Below, in pieces: positions 33,367 to 44,758 of a stretch of DNA of 64,000 nucleotides. Numbering within the stretch: the first letter of the stretch is position 1; every line of letters begins with the position of its first letter. The DNA is taken from NCBI GenBank assembly GCA_030272155.1, contig CP126201.1, positions 3,136,501 through 3,200,500 of the forward strand, read 5' to 3'. The translations under genes were made by a program, and so were the position numbers. Source of the DNA: Tetradesmus obliquus (taxonomy: Eukaryota; Chlorophyta; Chlorophyceae; Sphaeropleales; Scenedesmaceae). The notes beneath the pieces were generated by a model. It was not told where the DNA came from. It saw only the letters and a program-made list of their open reading frames with translations, and searched no databases.

Positions 33367-33772
33367 ACAGCTGAAGGCGGCATTCCCTGCTGAAGCAGCC
33401 CTCAAGATGGTGCAGCTTGGGACAGCTATTGCAACGCAGCTGGCAGCTCCTGAGTCAGCAGCGCTGTGCTGCGCCAACCCCGGCTGCAGCAACTGCAGCA
33501 AGCTGTCAGAGCAGGAAATAGTAAGTGGGAAAGGCACCGTGTGCAGCAGCTGCCGCGCTGTGCGGCTGTGCAGTGCTGAGTGCAACAAGGCGCACTGGAA
33601 GGCGGGGCACAAGCAGGCCTGCAGTAGGCTCAAGGAAAGGCTGCAGCAGGCAGGCAGCAGGGCACAGGGCAGCAGTGGTAGGGGCGGGGCCAGCAGCAGC
33701 AGCAATGCCCCGCGGGCCAGCAGCAGCAGCAGCAGTGCAGGACGGAGCAGGCGCAGCAGGAGTAGCCGGTGA
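33367..33772 (+). pseudogene. MYND-finger family gene, copy 1, displaced 3' portion
   Basis: This is the C-terminal part of copy 1, separated from the rest by 28 kb of nested transposon. It encodes the MYND zinc finger: CCANPGC.NC, then CSSCRAVRLCSAEC and HKQAC, with every Cys/His ligand present. A Ser/Arg-rich tail ends RSRRSRSSR before TGA, like all paralogues. It has no start codon, promoter motif or upstream exons of its own, so it is not a separate gene. Confidence 0.9.
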
Positions 33773-34420
33773 AGTGTGTTGTGCTGCGACATGCCGTGGC
33801 AGCACTGCAGAAGTTGGCACCATCATCATCCACCTGTTTTATTGTGTGCTTCTGCAGCATGGCCGGGCGTCTGCTGCCGTGCTGCAGCAGGGCTCCATAG
33901 GCTGCAGCATGACCACTGCGTCGTGCCGTGCGCAGGTAGACAAGCATTGGCATATGGGAATGCATGCACCCGTGGTTTTATGGCATTGCTGGCTTTCGCG
34001 GGTGCGCGGCATCACGGCACGCATGGTGTTTGAGCTGTCATTATCAGGACTGCAGTGCTGGCTTCCTGCAAGCTGGCTGCAGTGCTGGCTTCCTGCAAGC
34101 TGGCGGCAGGACTGTCTTCCTGCAAGCTGGCTGCAGTGTTGGCTTCCTGCAAGCGGCGGCAGGACTGGCTTGTGCAAGCTGGCTGCAGGACTGGCTTCCT
34201 GCAAGATGGCGGTTGAAGGGTGCTTGTTGAGGGTCAGTGCGCCACGTCTTTCCATGTGTGCTGCTTCTGGTGCTTGAAGACGCAGCTCCTGTCAGTCGCA
34301 CCTTGCTGAGTCATGCTACAAGGGAATGACGTGTTTTGATGGTTTTGCTCGGGTTGTCAGAGCGTGCACGCGACTGCTCGCAAGCACTGCCGCTGGCACT
34401 GTGCCAGGCAGGTGCCAGGC
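33773..34420 (+). repeat. MYND copy 1 3' flank with 27-bp minisatellite
   Basis: About six imperfect units of roughly 27 bp, with core GCTTCCTGCAAGCTGGCTGC, occupy about 34,050-34,207. Equivalent arrays follow copies 2 and 4, and a single unit follows copy 3. The surrounding flank, including GGTAGACAAGCAT, is also shared between copies, so the minisatellite was present before the gene duplicated. No gene is seen in this interval. Confidence 0.8.
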
Positions 34421-34460
34421 CCAGTGCTGCTCCAAGGTTTGCCCGTTAAACCCATGCATG
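34421..34460 (+). promoter_or_regulatory. Conserved upstream motif of MYND copy 2
   Basis: CCAGTGCTGCTCCAAGGTTT followed by GCCCGTTAAACCCATG lies about 230 bp before the copy 2 start. It matches the motif in the other copies. Confidence 0.5.
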
Positions 34461-35763
34461 TGGTAACAGTTCGCCTGGCAGCTCAAGTTCTATTTCAAAG
34501 ATGAATCTTTTGATTTGAAGGGTAGTAACACGATGCCTGTCGCCTGTAGAGCCACCTGGTCTCATCATCGGTACAACTCGCTCGCGCTTTTCCTTGCGTC
34601 AAGACCGGAATAGTTCTACTGCTTGATCATTACAAGTCTAGGTTTAAACGAACCTTGCATAGATGGCAGCTGAAGCAGGCCCAAATGCCTACTTCGATGA
34701 ACTGCTGCGGTGGATGCGGCAGCTGGAAGCAGCTTCACCGGCTGATCTGGGCCCTGAATGGCAGAAACGAGGTCCCCGTATCGCTGCAGTGCGGATCAAC
34801 ATCGCTGCTGATCCTCGGCTGGTGGTCAATGTAGCAAAGGCCATGTGTGCTGCGGCCAGCAAGCTACTGCTGCACTTGGCAGCAACCAAACAACGCTGCA
34901 GCAGCAACAACAGCAGCAGCAGGGACGACGCAGCTGTGACAGTAGCTGCACAGCTTGTGCCGTTTTTGCTGACAGGCCAAGATCATTTGCTCTTTGCAAC
35001 ACCAGAGGGGGCACAAAAGATGTATGCGGCGACAGGTGCGCTGCTTCTGCTGCCCCAAACATGCACAGCACCTGCATGCTGTCTGCAGCTCTTCTGCTGG
35101 CTGTCGGGGTGTTCCTTAAACTGGTGGATGTGCACAGCAGACATGTTTCGGCGATCACACAGTGGCTGTGTGAGAGCGCACATGTGGCATATGCCCAACC
35201 AACTTTACAAAGCTCGCGCTCCAGTTGCATATGTGTCATGCACGAGTGCACCGCACGATGCATGATTGCAAAGACTGTTGTTTTGGACCCCTGAGGCTTG
35301 CAATCTTTTCAATGCCACATGGAGCCCTTGCAGGACATGAGTCAGCAGCATGATCCAGCAGCATCATGAGGCATGATGATGAAGTGTGTCGATGCAAATG
35401 AGATGCATGACTCAGCAGCATGACTCAGCAGCATGTCGAGGTGGAGAAGCTCATAACCAAGATGTCACATACCAGCACACCAGATTGACTTTCACTCCTG
35501 CTTCCTGCCGCTGTGCTGCAGGCCTCACCAGTGCTCTGGCCGCTGGCATGAAGTGGACAGCTGCAGAGCTGCAGCAGCAGCAGCAGCAGCCAAGCACTCC
35601 ATGGGACCTTGACCTTTTCAACCTAGCAAAGTCGCAGCTGGTGACCTGGAACCGCTACTGCTGCGACTTCTCCGCTGCTGGGCATGTATCAGATGCAGCG
35701 GCAGCGGCCAGCAAGGCAAGCGTGCTGCCAGCAGCACAGCTGGCGTGGGCGCTGCTGCAGAGC

Positions 35764-35765
35764 CT

Positions 35766-35845
<80 letters not shown>

Positions 35846-35958
35846 GGCAGCAGCGGCAGCAGCGGCAGCAGCAGCGGCAGCAGCGGCAGCAGCGGCAGCA
35901 GCGGCAGCAGCGGCAGCAGCGGCAGCAGCGGCAGCAGCGGCAGCAGCGGCAGCAGCAG
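35764..35958 (+). repeat. CAG / CGGCAG expansion in MYND copy 2
   Basis: A run of CAG and CAA codons (to about 35,840) passes into a roughly 110-bp hexanucleotide tract of CGGCAG, with occasional CAGCAG. It encodes glutamine followed by alternating Gln/Arg. The tract is unique to this copy at this site. Confidence 0.95.
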
Positions 35959-37079
35959 CTCAGCCGGAAGGAGCTAGAGTCTGCTGTGTCAGAGGTGGCT
36001 GGTCACATTGTTGGCATCGGGCACGTCATAATGGAGGTCATCGAGGATGTCAGCGTCACACGGCCATTCAAGTGTCAGGAATGGGTGACGCAGCAGGAGG
36101 CACAGCACTTGGTTGAATGGGCATGTGATGACGCGCTGATGCAAGTGCTGCTGCTGTACTTTGGCTGCGCAGTGGGTTGCGTGCACCGAGCAAGTACCAG
36201 CAGCAGTAGCAGCCGCAGGCAGAGGGGCAGCAGCAGCAGCACTGCAGCGCGTGTTGCCACATCAGCGGCAGGAGCAGCAGTGCCAGCAAGCCACGAGCTG
36301 CTGCTGTCTGCACTGTCCCCAGCAGCCCTGCAGCAGCTCAACTGGGCTGAGGTCTCAAGGTTCAGAGGCAATATTGTAGCAGCAGTAGCAGCAGCAGGGT
36401 CGGGGCTATCTGAGGAGGAGGCAGGCTGTTTAGTCACAACGCGGCAGCTGCAGGGACTGCATTTGATGCTGGCTACGCGCGCCATGCATATGCAAAGCAG
36501 TGCAGCAGCTGCAGCTGCTGGGCAGTCGAGCAGCAGCAGCAGCAGCAGCAGCAGGCGCGCCACAGGCAGCTCCATGTTGCCACGTGCTGAGCAGCTGCTG
36601 CCGCCGCTGCTGCTGACAGTGATTGAGGTCATGCAGCTGCAGCCGATCAGCGACTCCTCTACAGCCGCAACAGCAGCACTGGTTCTGGATCGAGTGCTGC
36701 AACGGGAGTGCCCTGCATCGCCTGCCGGCAGCAGCAGCAGCAGCAGCAGCACAGCTGCCGCACCCTTAGTGAGCACATCTGCGCTGCTGAGCGGCCTTGC
36801 TGGGCCGGTGCTGCTGCAGCTGGCGCCTGCTGTGCTGCTGCATTTGGGACAGCTGCAGGCAGCAATGGCGCGCGCTGAAAGATCTGGCATGGCGGCTATG
36901 CTGCTAGGAAGCGAGCGGGGCGCGAGGATAACGATGGCATCAAGCTATGTGCCGCTGCTGCTGCTGGTGCTGAATGGAGGTAGGCCCTGCAGCACTGGAT
37001 ACGTTGCACATGTTGTGTTTGTTTACACTAAGCAGAAGACAACCACATCATCTGCCAGCGCGTAAACACACCATAGGCA

Positions 37080-37210
37080 AGGCCGGCCTTACAGTGTAAC
37101 TGGGGCCAGCCTTACAGTGTAACTTGCTTTACAGCGTAACTAGCATTACTTACAGTGTAACTAGCTTTGCAGTGTAACTGGGGCCGGGCAGCTTCACGGG
37201 TGCTTACAGT
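37080..37210 (+). repeat. Short palindromic TTACAGTGTAACT repeats in an intron
   Basis: Five to six copies of TTACAGTGTAACT or close variants occur in about 110 bp of intron 2 of MYND copy 2. The core TTACAGTGTAA is self-complementary around its centre. No function is evident. Confidence 0.8.
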
Positions 37211-38704
37211 GTGGGTGTTTGCGAGCAGCTCATACGAGCGCGGGCTCAGCTCTTGCTGGGAAGTGTTTGATAAAGCAGCCACCATATCACATGGAATGCG
37301 CTGCATCACTCAGCCATGGAGAGGGGCCGCGTGTTAGCCGGCAAAGAAAGAACAGCTGGACAGCTGAGAAGGCAGAAACAAGTGCTTCTGCCTGTTGTGG
37401 CGCACCATGCAGCGCCATCGCCCCACACTGCTTGCACTTCTTGCTGCTCTGTTTGCTGTGTTTGCAGCCGACGAGCCCAGCATTGCCGCTGCCTTCAGCC
37501 AGGATTCAGCGGCATGCTGGGCAGCGCTGGGCGCGGCTATCAGGCTGACAACAGCGGACGACGGCAGCAGCAGCCAAGACAAGCTTTCTGCAGTGGTGAC
37601 TGCCGCCCAGGCAGCCGAGGGAGCGATTGCAGCAGGAACTGCCAACAGCAGCAGCAGCAGCATGCCTGGAGTGGAGCTCAAGTGCAGTGCGGCACAGACC
37701 AGCTTTCTGTTGTCTTCCCTAAAGGTGCTGTCCAGCTGCTACGACAGCAGCAGCAGCAGTGCATATGCTGGCGGCAGCATTGCTGCACTTGATGTTCTGG
37801 ACCTGGTAGGCCGGCTGCTGTCATTGCGCCCTGAGCTGCTGGTTGTCACAGCGGCCATGACAGCCGCCAACAGCCATGACAGCCGCCAACTCCCTGCTTG
37901 CTGAAGGGGAAATCCGCAAAGCAGCAGCTACGGCACAGCAGTTCAGCAGGGACGTGGCAGAAACAGCAGCAGCACGTGCATCATCGCTGCTGCTGGTTGT
38001 TAGCAGGGGGCTGTATGTGGCTGGCAGGCTGCTGCTGCAGCTGCATGAGCAGCGCGACTTGCGGAGTGATGCACCAACGGCGCAGCAGCTGCGCCGTGTG
38101 CACAGTGTATCGAGCCGGCTGTTTGCCTGCGTGCTGTCTGTAGGCCCTTCTATAGATGAAGTCGCATGCAAGCGGCAGTGACGCAGCCCCTGCTCTTGAC
38201 CAGAATGCTGCACCAATGCAGCAGCTCTGGCAGCAGCTTGAGCTTGAGCTGGCCGGCCACATAACAGATGCGACAAGTGGCGCTGAGGCGGCAGGCAGGT
38301 TCAGTAGCACTGACATGCTGCTGAAGGCAGCTTTTCCTGTTGAAGCAGCCCGCAGGATGGTTGAGCTTGGGACAGCAATTTCAACGCAGCTGGCAGCGCC
38401 TGAGTCAGCAGCGCTGTGCTGCGCCAACCCCGGCTGCGGCAACTGCAGCAAGCTGTCAGAGCAGGAGATAGTGGCTGGGAAAGGCACGGTATGCAGCTGC
38501 TGCCGCGTTGTGCGGCTGTGCAGTGCTGAGTGCAACAAGGCGTACTGGAAGGCAGGGCGCAAGCAGGCCTGCGGTAGGCTGAAGGAGATTGCCCAGCAGG
38601 CAAGCAGCCAGGTGCAGGGTGGTAGTGCGAGGGGAGGCGCCAGCAGTAGTAGCAGCAGCAGCAGTAGGGCAGGAGGGAGCAGGCGCAGCAGGAGCAGCCG
38701 CTGA

Positions 38705-39640
38705 AGAGTGTTGTGATATGATTCGCCGTGTCAGAACTGCAGAAGGCAGGCTCACCTCGTCAACCGCATGTGCTGTTGTGTGCGCATGCAGTAGGGGTTT
38801 GAAGGCTGCAGTACGACCAGCGTGCAGTGCCATGCGGCAGGTAGACAAGCATCAGCCTATGGTGAAATGCATGAGATTCACAGCAGTATTGGCTGTTGCG
38901 GGTGTGCACGTCCTTGGCATGCATGGTGTTTCCACTGTCAGCGCCGCAGCGATGGCTTCCTGCAAGCTGGCTGCAGTGCTGGCTTCACGCAAGCTGGCTG
39001 AAGTGCTGGCTTCCTGCAAGCTGGCTGCAGTGCTGGCTTCATGCAAGCTGGCTGCAGTGCTGGCTTCCTGCAAGCCGGCAAGCTGGCGGTTGACGGCGCT
39101 TGTTGAGGGTCATTGCATCCATGTCTCACGATGTGTGCTGCTTCTGGTGCTTCAATGTGCAGCTGCTGCCTGGCACACCCTGCTGAACCATATGCGAAGC
39201 CATGTACTGTCTTGGATGGAGCCAGGATCCACATGTAACTGTCTGATCTCTCATGTGTCGTTTCACGCTGTTAACGACAGGAATCAACATGTTCTTTCAT
39301 TTGCTCTGGTTCCTTTAGAGCGTTAGGCGGAAAACAGTGCCAGGCGGCTTGCAGGAAGCCAAAACTGCAGCCCTGACAGCGCAGTCGCCATGCGTGCCGG
39401 AACACTGCACACCCAAAAATGCCATTACTACCATAAACCACGGTTGCATGCATCCCTCCATAGGTCGATGCGTTTCCACCTACTACGGCACAGCACACTG
39501 GTCATACTGCAGCCTGAGCAACCCTGCTGCAGCATGGCAGCGTACGCCAGGACGTCGGGACTCGATGCATTCGCACACAACATAGGTGGATGATGAGTCG
39601 TTCTGTACTGCTGCCATGATGCGTCAGAACACCAACCACT
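38705..39640. repeat. Tail-to-tail spacer between MYND copies 2 and 3 with minisatellite
   Basis: The first half is the 3' flank of copy 2, with about five units of the 27-bp minisatellite at 38,944-39,088. The second half is the 3' flank of copy 3 in reverse, with a single unit near 39,345-39,370. No gene is recognised. Confidence 0.75.
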
Positions 39641-42600
39641 TCAACGGCTGCTTCTGCTGCGCCTGCTGCCTCCTGCACTGGTGCTGCTGCTGCTTGCGAC
39701 TCCCCGCCCACTGCCGCCTTGCGCCCTGCTGCCTGCCTGCTGCTGTAACTCCTTGAGCCGACTGCATGCCTGCTTGTGCCCCGCCTTCCAGTACGCCTTG
39801 TTGCACTCAGCGCTGCACAGCCGCACAGCGCGGCAGCTGCTGCACACTGTGCCCTTGCCAGCAACCAGCTCCTGCTCCGACAGCTTGCTGCAGTTGCCGC
39901 AACCGGGTTTGGCGCAGCACAGCGCTGCTAGCTCAGGCGCTGCCAGCTGCGTGGCAACAGCTGTCCCAAGCTGCAGCATCATGGCAGCTGTCTCCAGCGG
40001 AAATGCTGCCTTCAGCTGCGCCTCTGTGCTGCGCCTGCCACTTTCCTCATCCCCGGCATTAGCTGCAGCATCTGCCAGGGAGGCGATAAGGTCTCGGCCC
40101 AGCTGCTGCTGCAGCTCCTTCACTTGTGCACTGTGCTGATCGCGAGGGAGTGCTGTGTCGCTGCTGCTGGCTGTGCCGCCTGCAACCTGCTCAATGATTG
40201 GCCCTACAGCTACTACACAGGCAGATAGGTGGCTCACTGCGCGGAGCATTCGGGGCAGCTGCTGCGGTGTGGCTGCATGCACTGCCAAGTCCGGCTGCTC
40301 ATGCAGCTGCAGCAACAGCCTGCCAGCCACACACAGCCCCCTGCCAGCCACCAGCAGCAGCGATGATGCACTTGCATGTGCTGCTGTGCCTGCTGCTTCC
40401 CTGCTGGCATGATGTGCCAGCAGTGCTGCATTGTGTACCCTTTCAACATCCTCGAAGGGTCGGAGTGTGTAGTCAGCAGCTACCAACGCTGTTGTCGTAG
40501 CCAGCACCTCAGGCTGCAGTGTCAGCAGCCGTCCTACCAGGGTCAACACATCGAGTGCAGGCGCCTGCTGGCTGCGAGCTGCAGCAGTGCTGCAGCCAGC
40601 ACGCTCATTGCTGCTGCTGCTGCTGCTGCTGCTGCTGGCATTGCAGCAGCTGGAGAGCACCTTAAAGCAAGAGAGCATGAAGCTTGTCATTGCTGCACTG
40701 CTGCCGCTGGTGGTGGTGGTGGTGGTGGTGGTGCTGCTGCTGCTGGCGCGCACGCTTGCTGCTGATACTGCTGCCTCTGCTGCCTGAACCACCCCCAACA
40801 CTTCTTAGGCCTTGCTTTTACTATAACAGCCAGAGATGCTGCTGCTGCTCACAGCCGCCAGCCTGATGTAAGCCTCCAGTGCTGCCCAGAATGCTGCTGC
40901 ATCTTGGCGGTAGGCAGCAGCAATGCTGGGTTGGTTGGCTGCAGACACACGTGCAAGAGGTGGCAAGAAGTGTTTCAAGATGTGCAGCAGCCACAAGCGC
41001 AGGTGGTGTTGATCAAAGCAAGCACCGAGGTGCCCACCCCCACTGCCCCTTCTGCCGAGGCTTTTCCACTGGTACAATTAAAACCTAAAACGAGAAGTGT
41101 AGTGGCTGCTACCAATGGATCACAGTGGATCACGGCATCCATCCATTTGAGAGAGGATTATAGACACACAATGAATCTTCTTCTTGGCCAGGGGAAAAGA
41201 CGGTCATAATAAAGAAACACACTGATTCACAATGCACCAATGGATCCGACAGCGGCTTCCACCGCAGATGCCCCACACCCAGCACCAGGCTAAGCTGCTT
41301 GCCATCTGGCGCTGCTAGCAATGTGGCTGCTGCCAGGTCACACTCCAAAGCGCGCAATCTGTGATCTGCCTCTGCTCCAGCGCCTGCTGGCGGTGCTAGT
41401 GCCTCACATGCAATGCACCACGTGCAGTGCTGCTCACCTCTTTCCAGCAGCAGCGTCATGGGCAGCACACAGCATGACATCATTGTTGTCAACGCGCTGC
41501 AAGAGCTTCCACCCGTCCAGCCAACACTTGTAGCACCTGGTGCTGCTGCTTCTGCTGCTTCCAGCTGCTTGACGTGCAGCAGCACGGCTGGCGCCAGCTG
41601 CAGCAGCACCGGCCCAGCAAGGCTGCTCAGCAGCACAGCGCTAGCTGGGAATGCTTCTGCAGGTGTGCTGCGGCTGCTGCTGCTGCTGGCAGGCAATGGA
41701 GGGCACTCCTGTTTGAGTACCTGATAGAAGACCTGTCCTGCTGTGATAACAGTGCTGTAGTCTGTGATGGGCTGCAGTTGCACGACCTCTATCAGCGTCA
41801 GCAGCAGCGGCAGCAGCAGCTGCTCACCACCGCGCAGCACTGAGCTGCCTGCTGCGCCACTGCTGCTGCTGCTGGTGGTGGTGCTGCTGCTGCTTGAGTG
41901 CCCAGCAGCTGAAGCTGCTGTCTTGCTTGGCGTATACCTAGCGCGTGTGGTCAGCATCACCTGCAGTGCCTGCAGCTGCCTGATCGTGGCCAGACACCCT
42001 CCTAATTCCGCTGCAATCCCTGCCCGCGCTGCTGCTGCTCCTGCTGCTGGAGAACATAGTTCTCCCTAAGTACTTTGACCGCAGACCAGTCAAGATGATG
42101 CAGTGCTGCTGGAGATAGTGCAGACAGCAGCATGTTATGGCTTGCTGGCACAGCTGCACCTTCCACTGATGCGGCCACACGCCCTGCAGTGCTGCTGCTG
42201 CCGCCGCCGCGCTGCCTGCGGCTGCCGCTGCCGGCAGCAGCACGCCCACTGCTGCTGGCACTGCTGCGGTGCATGCTGCCCGCCATGCAGGCAAAGTACA
42301 GCGGCAGCACTTGCATCAGTGCGTCATCGCAAGCCCATTCAACCAGGTGCGGTGCCTGCTGCACACAAGTGGGCTGCATGAACGCTCGCCGCGAAAAGTT
42401 ATGATCCTCCACTTTCTGCGTGATCAGGCGGCCAATATTGACCATAACAACATCTATCTCTGCCACATCAGACTCTACCTCCACCCATCGCTGCTGCTGC
42501 TGCAGGCTTTGCAGCAGCGCCCATGCCAGCTGTGCTGCTGGCAGCACGCTTGCCTGGATGACCGCCGCCACTGCTTCTGACAGCTGCACACCAGAGGGGA

Positions 42601-43164
42601 AGATGCTGCAGCAGTGGTTGCGGCAGGTCCCCAGCTGCGACTTTCCCAGGTTGAAGAGGTCAGAGTCCCACGAAGCGCCTGGCTGCAGCTGCTGCTGCTG
42701 CTGCGGCTGCTGCTGCTGCATCTCTGCAGCTGTCCACTTCATGCCAGCTACCAGAGCGCTGACAAGGCCTGCAGGATCAGCGGCAAGAGGCAGAAGTAAG
42801 ATCATATCTGCTGTGCTGGCATGTGAACGCTGTTACATCAGGACATGCTGCTGAGTCATGCCGCTGAGTCATTTCCTGCAAGGGCTCCAGGTGGCATTTG
42901 ACAAACTGCGAACCCCAGGGGGTAAACAAAACACTTCCCACAACCATGCACCGTGCAACACCAAGAGTATAAGAAGTATACTCCAAATAGCCAGCAGGAG
43001 AGCTGCAGACAGCATGCAGGTGCTGTGCATGTTGAGGCAGCCAGAGCAGCTCACCAGTTGCCTCATGCACACGCCCTCCCGCTGGCCTCGCCTGGAGCAA
43101 ATGTGCCTGGCCTGTCAGCAGATAGGGCACAAGCCGTGCTGCTGCTTTCACAGCTGCGTCCTCC

Positions 43165-43198
<34 letters not shown>

Positions 43199-43436
43199 AG
43201 CACCGCTGTTTGGTTGCTGCCAAGTGCAGCAGCAGCTTGCTGGCAGCAGCCCACATGGCCTTTACTACATTGACCACCAGCCGAGGATCAGCAGCGATGT
43301 TGATCCGCACTGCAGCGATACGGGGCCCTCGTTTCTGCCATTCAGGGCCCAGATCAGCCGGTGAAGACGCCTCCAGCTGTCACATCCACCGCAGCACTTC
43401 GTCGAAGCTGGGAGCTCGGCCTGCTGCAGCTGCCAT
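39641..43436 (-). pseudogene. MYND-finger family gene, copy 3 (nonsense and frameshift lesions)
   Basis: Exons are 43,436-43,055, 42,778-41,438 and 40,938-39,641, with family phase 1 introns. The start ATG encodes MAAAAGRAPSFDEVLRWM. TGA at 43,380-43,382 then replaces the conserved Arg codon of LRWMRQLE. A frameshift lies near 42,025-42,055, between LRENYV and the shifted GGCLATIRQLQ. TAA at 40,805-40,807 interrupts exon 3 just before EVLGVVQAAEA. From there to the end the frame is open and includes the full MYND finger (CCAKPGCGNC...HKQAC) and the tail RSRRSRSSR. Confidence 0.8.
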
Positions 43437-44367
43437 CTATGCAAAACTTTCCTTCACCTGAGTTTGTGCTGATCATCAAGCAGTGGGACTAATCCGGTCT
43501 TGACGCAGAGAGATATGAATTGATGAGAACGGTTAGCACTACAGGCGACAGGCACTCAAGAACGATCAGAGCATCGTGTTAGTAACCCTCAAGTCGAACA
43601 TTTACCTGAGACAAAAGTTGAGCTGCCGGGCGCGTTGTTACCTGACGCATGGATTTAAAAGGCAAACCTTGGAGCCAGCACTGAGCCGCAGCTCCCTGGC
43701 ACTGCTTGAACAGTCACGTGCACGCTCTCACAACCCTAGCAAACCATTGATACGCGGAATTTCCCTGTAGGTTTCGGCGCATGATTCAGCAAGGTGTGAT
43801 CGACATCAGCTGTGTCTTGAAGCACCAGAAGCAGCACACGTGGGTACAGCGACCCTCAACAGCACCCTCAACAAGTACCCTCAACTGTCAGCTTGCAGGA
43901 AGTCAGTACTGCGGCCAGCTTGCAGGAAGCCAGAACTGCGGCCAGCTTGCAGGAAGCCAGAACTGCAGCCAGCTTGCAGGAAGACCCTAAACAGCACCCT
44001 CAACAAGCACCCTCAACTGTCAGCTTGCAGGAAGCCAGTACTGCAGCCAGCTTGCAGGAAGCCAGTACTGCAGCCAGCTTGCAGGAAGCCAACACTGCAG
44101 CTTGCAGGAAGCCAACACTGCAGCCCTGACAGCCCAAACGCCATGCATGTCAAGAACCTGCACACCCGCAACAGCCAATAATGCCGTAAACCACGGATGC
44201 ATGCATTCCTCCTCAGGCCCATGCTTATCTACCTGCTGCACGGCACTGCGCGCTGGTCATATTGCAAGCATTTAATCCTGTGTACACCTGCTGCAAGCGC
44301 ATACAACAACACATCCCGATGATGGGGTGAGGCCGACGTCTGCGGTACTGCCACATCGCAACGCTCG
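43437..44367 (-). repeat. Spacer between MYND copies 3 and 4 with minisatellite
   Basis: The part nearest copy 3 is its 5' flank, with the conserved upstream motif at 43,661-43,682 on the minus strand (GTGCTGGCTCCAAGGTTTGC) about 240 bp from the ATG. The rest is the 3' flank of copy 4, with about nine minisatellite units at 43,893-44,128 (AGCTTGCAGGAAGCC). No gene is recognised. Confidence 0.75.
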
Positions 44368-44510
44368 TCAGCGACTGCACCTGCTGTGCCTGCTCCTTCC
44401 TGCCCTGCTGCTGCTGCCGCCGCTGCCCCCTCCCCTCCCACTGTCACCCTGCACCTGGCCTGCCTGCTGCACACTTTCCTTGAGCCTACTGCAGGCCTGC
44501 TTGTGCCCCG
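44368..44510 (-). pseudogene. MYND gene 3'-end fragment
   Basis: This minus-strand remnant encodes the end of the MYND finger and the tail (AGHKQACSRLKE ... RSRHSRCSR, then stop). Its 3' flank resembles that of copy 4, which lies immediately upstream. It is best explained as a tandem duplication of the last few hundred bases of copy 4 or a relative. Confidence 0.75.
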
Positions 44511-44673
44511 CCTCACCAGAGGCAGATGCTTGTGTACCTGCCATACGGCTGTGCGCGCTGGTCATAATGCAACCGTTGAAACCCTGCTGCATGCGCACAC
44601 AGAAACACAAGCCGATGATGAGGTGAGCTTGACTTCTGCAGTTCTGCCACGGAGTGTCATGTCACAACACTCT

Positions 44674-44709
44674 TCAGCGGCTGCTCTTGCTGCGCCTGCT
44701 CCCTCCTGC

Positions 44710-44758
<49 letters not shown>

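Larger units (their letters stand above)
34663..38704 (+). pseudogene. MYND-finger family gene, copy 2 (two frame lesions)
   Basis: Exons are 34,663-35,035, 35,522-36,979 and 37,468-38,704, with the family phase 1 introns. Exon 1 begins MAAEAGPNAYFDELLRWMRQ. Exon 2 holds an expanded glutamine tract, then VEWACDDALMQVLLLYF and GLAGPVLLQLAPAVLLHL. Exon 3 carries LDVLDLVGRLLSLRPELL and a complete MYND finger ending RSRRSRSSR. Two lesions break exon 3. A 19-bp tandem duplication near 37,855-37,895 (CCATGACAGCCGCCAAC twice, 19 bp apart) shifts the frame by one base. About 8 bp are missing near 38,165, where copy 1 has GGCAGCGC. The sequence on each side remains family-like, so decay is recent; assembly error is possible. 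Confidence 0.75.

Noticed and set aside
33407..33772. Independent small MYND protein gene
   Set aside because: It begins mid-exon at the retroelement boundary and is the 3' end of copy 1.
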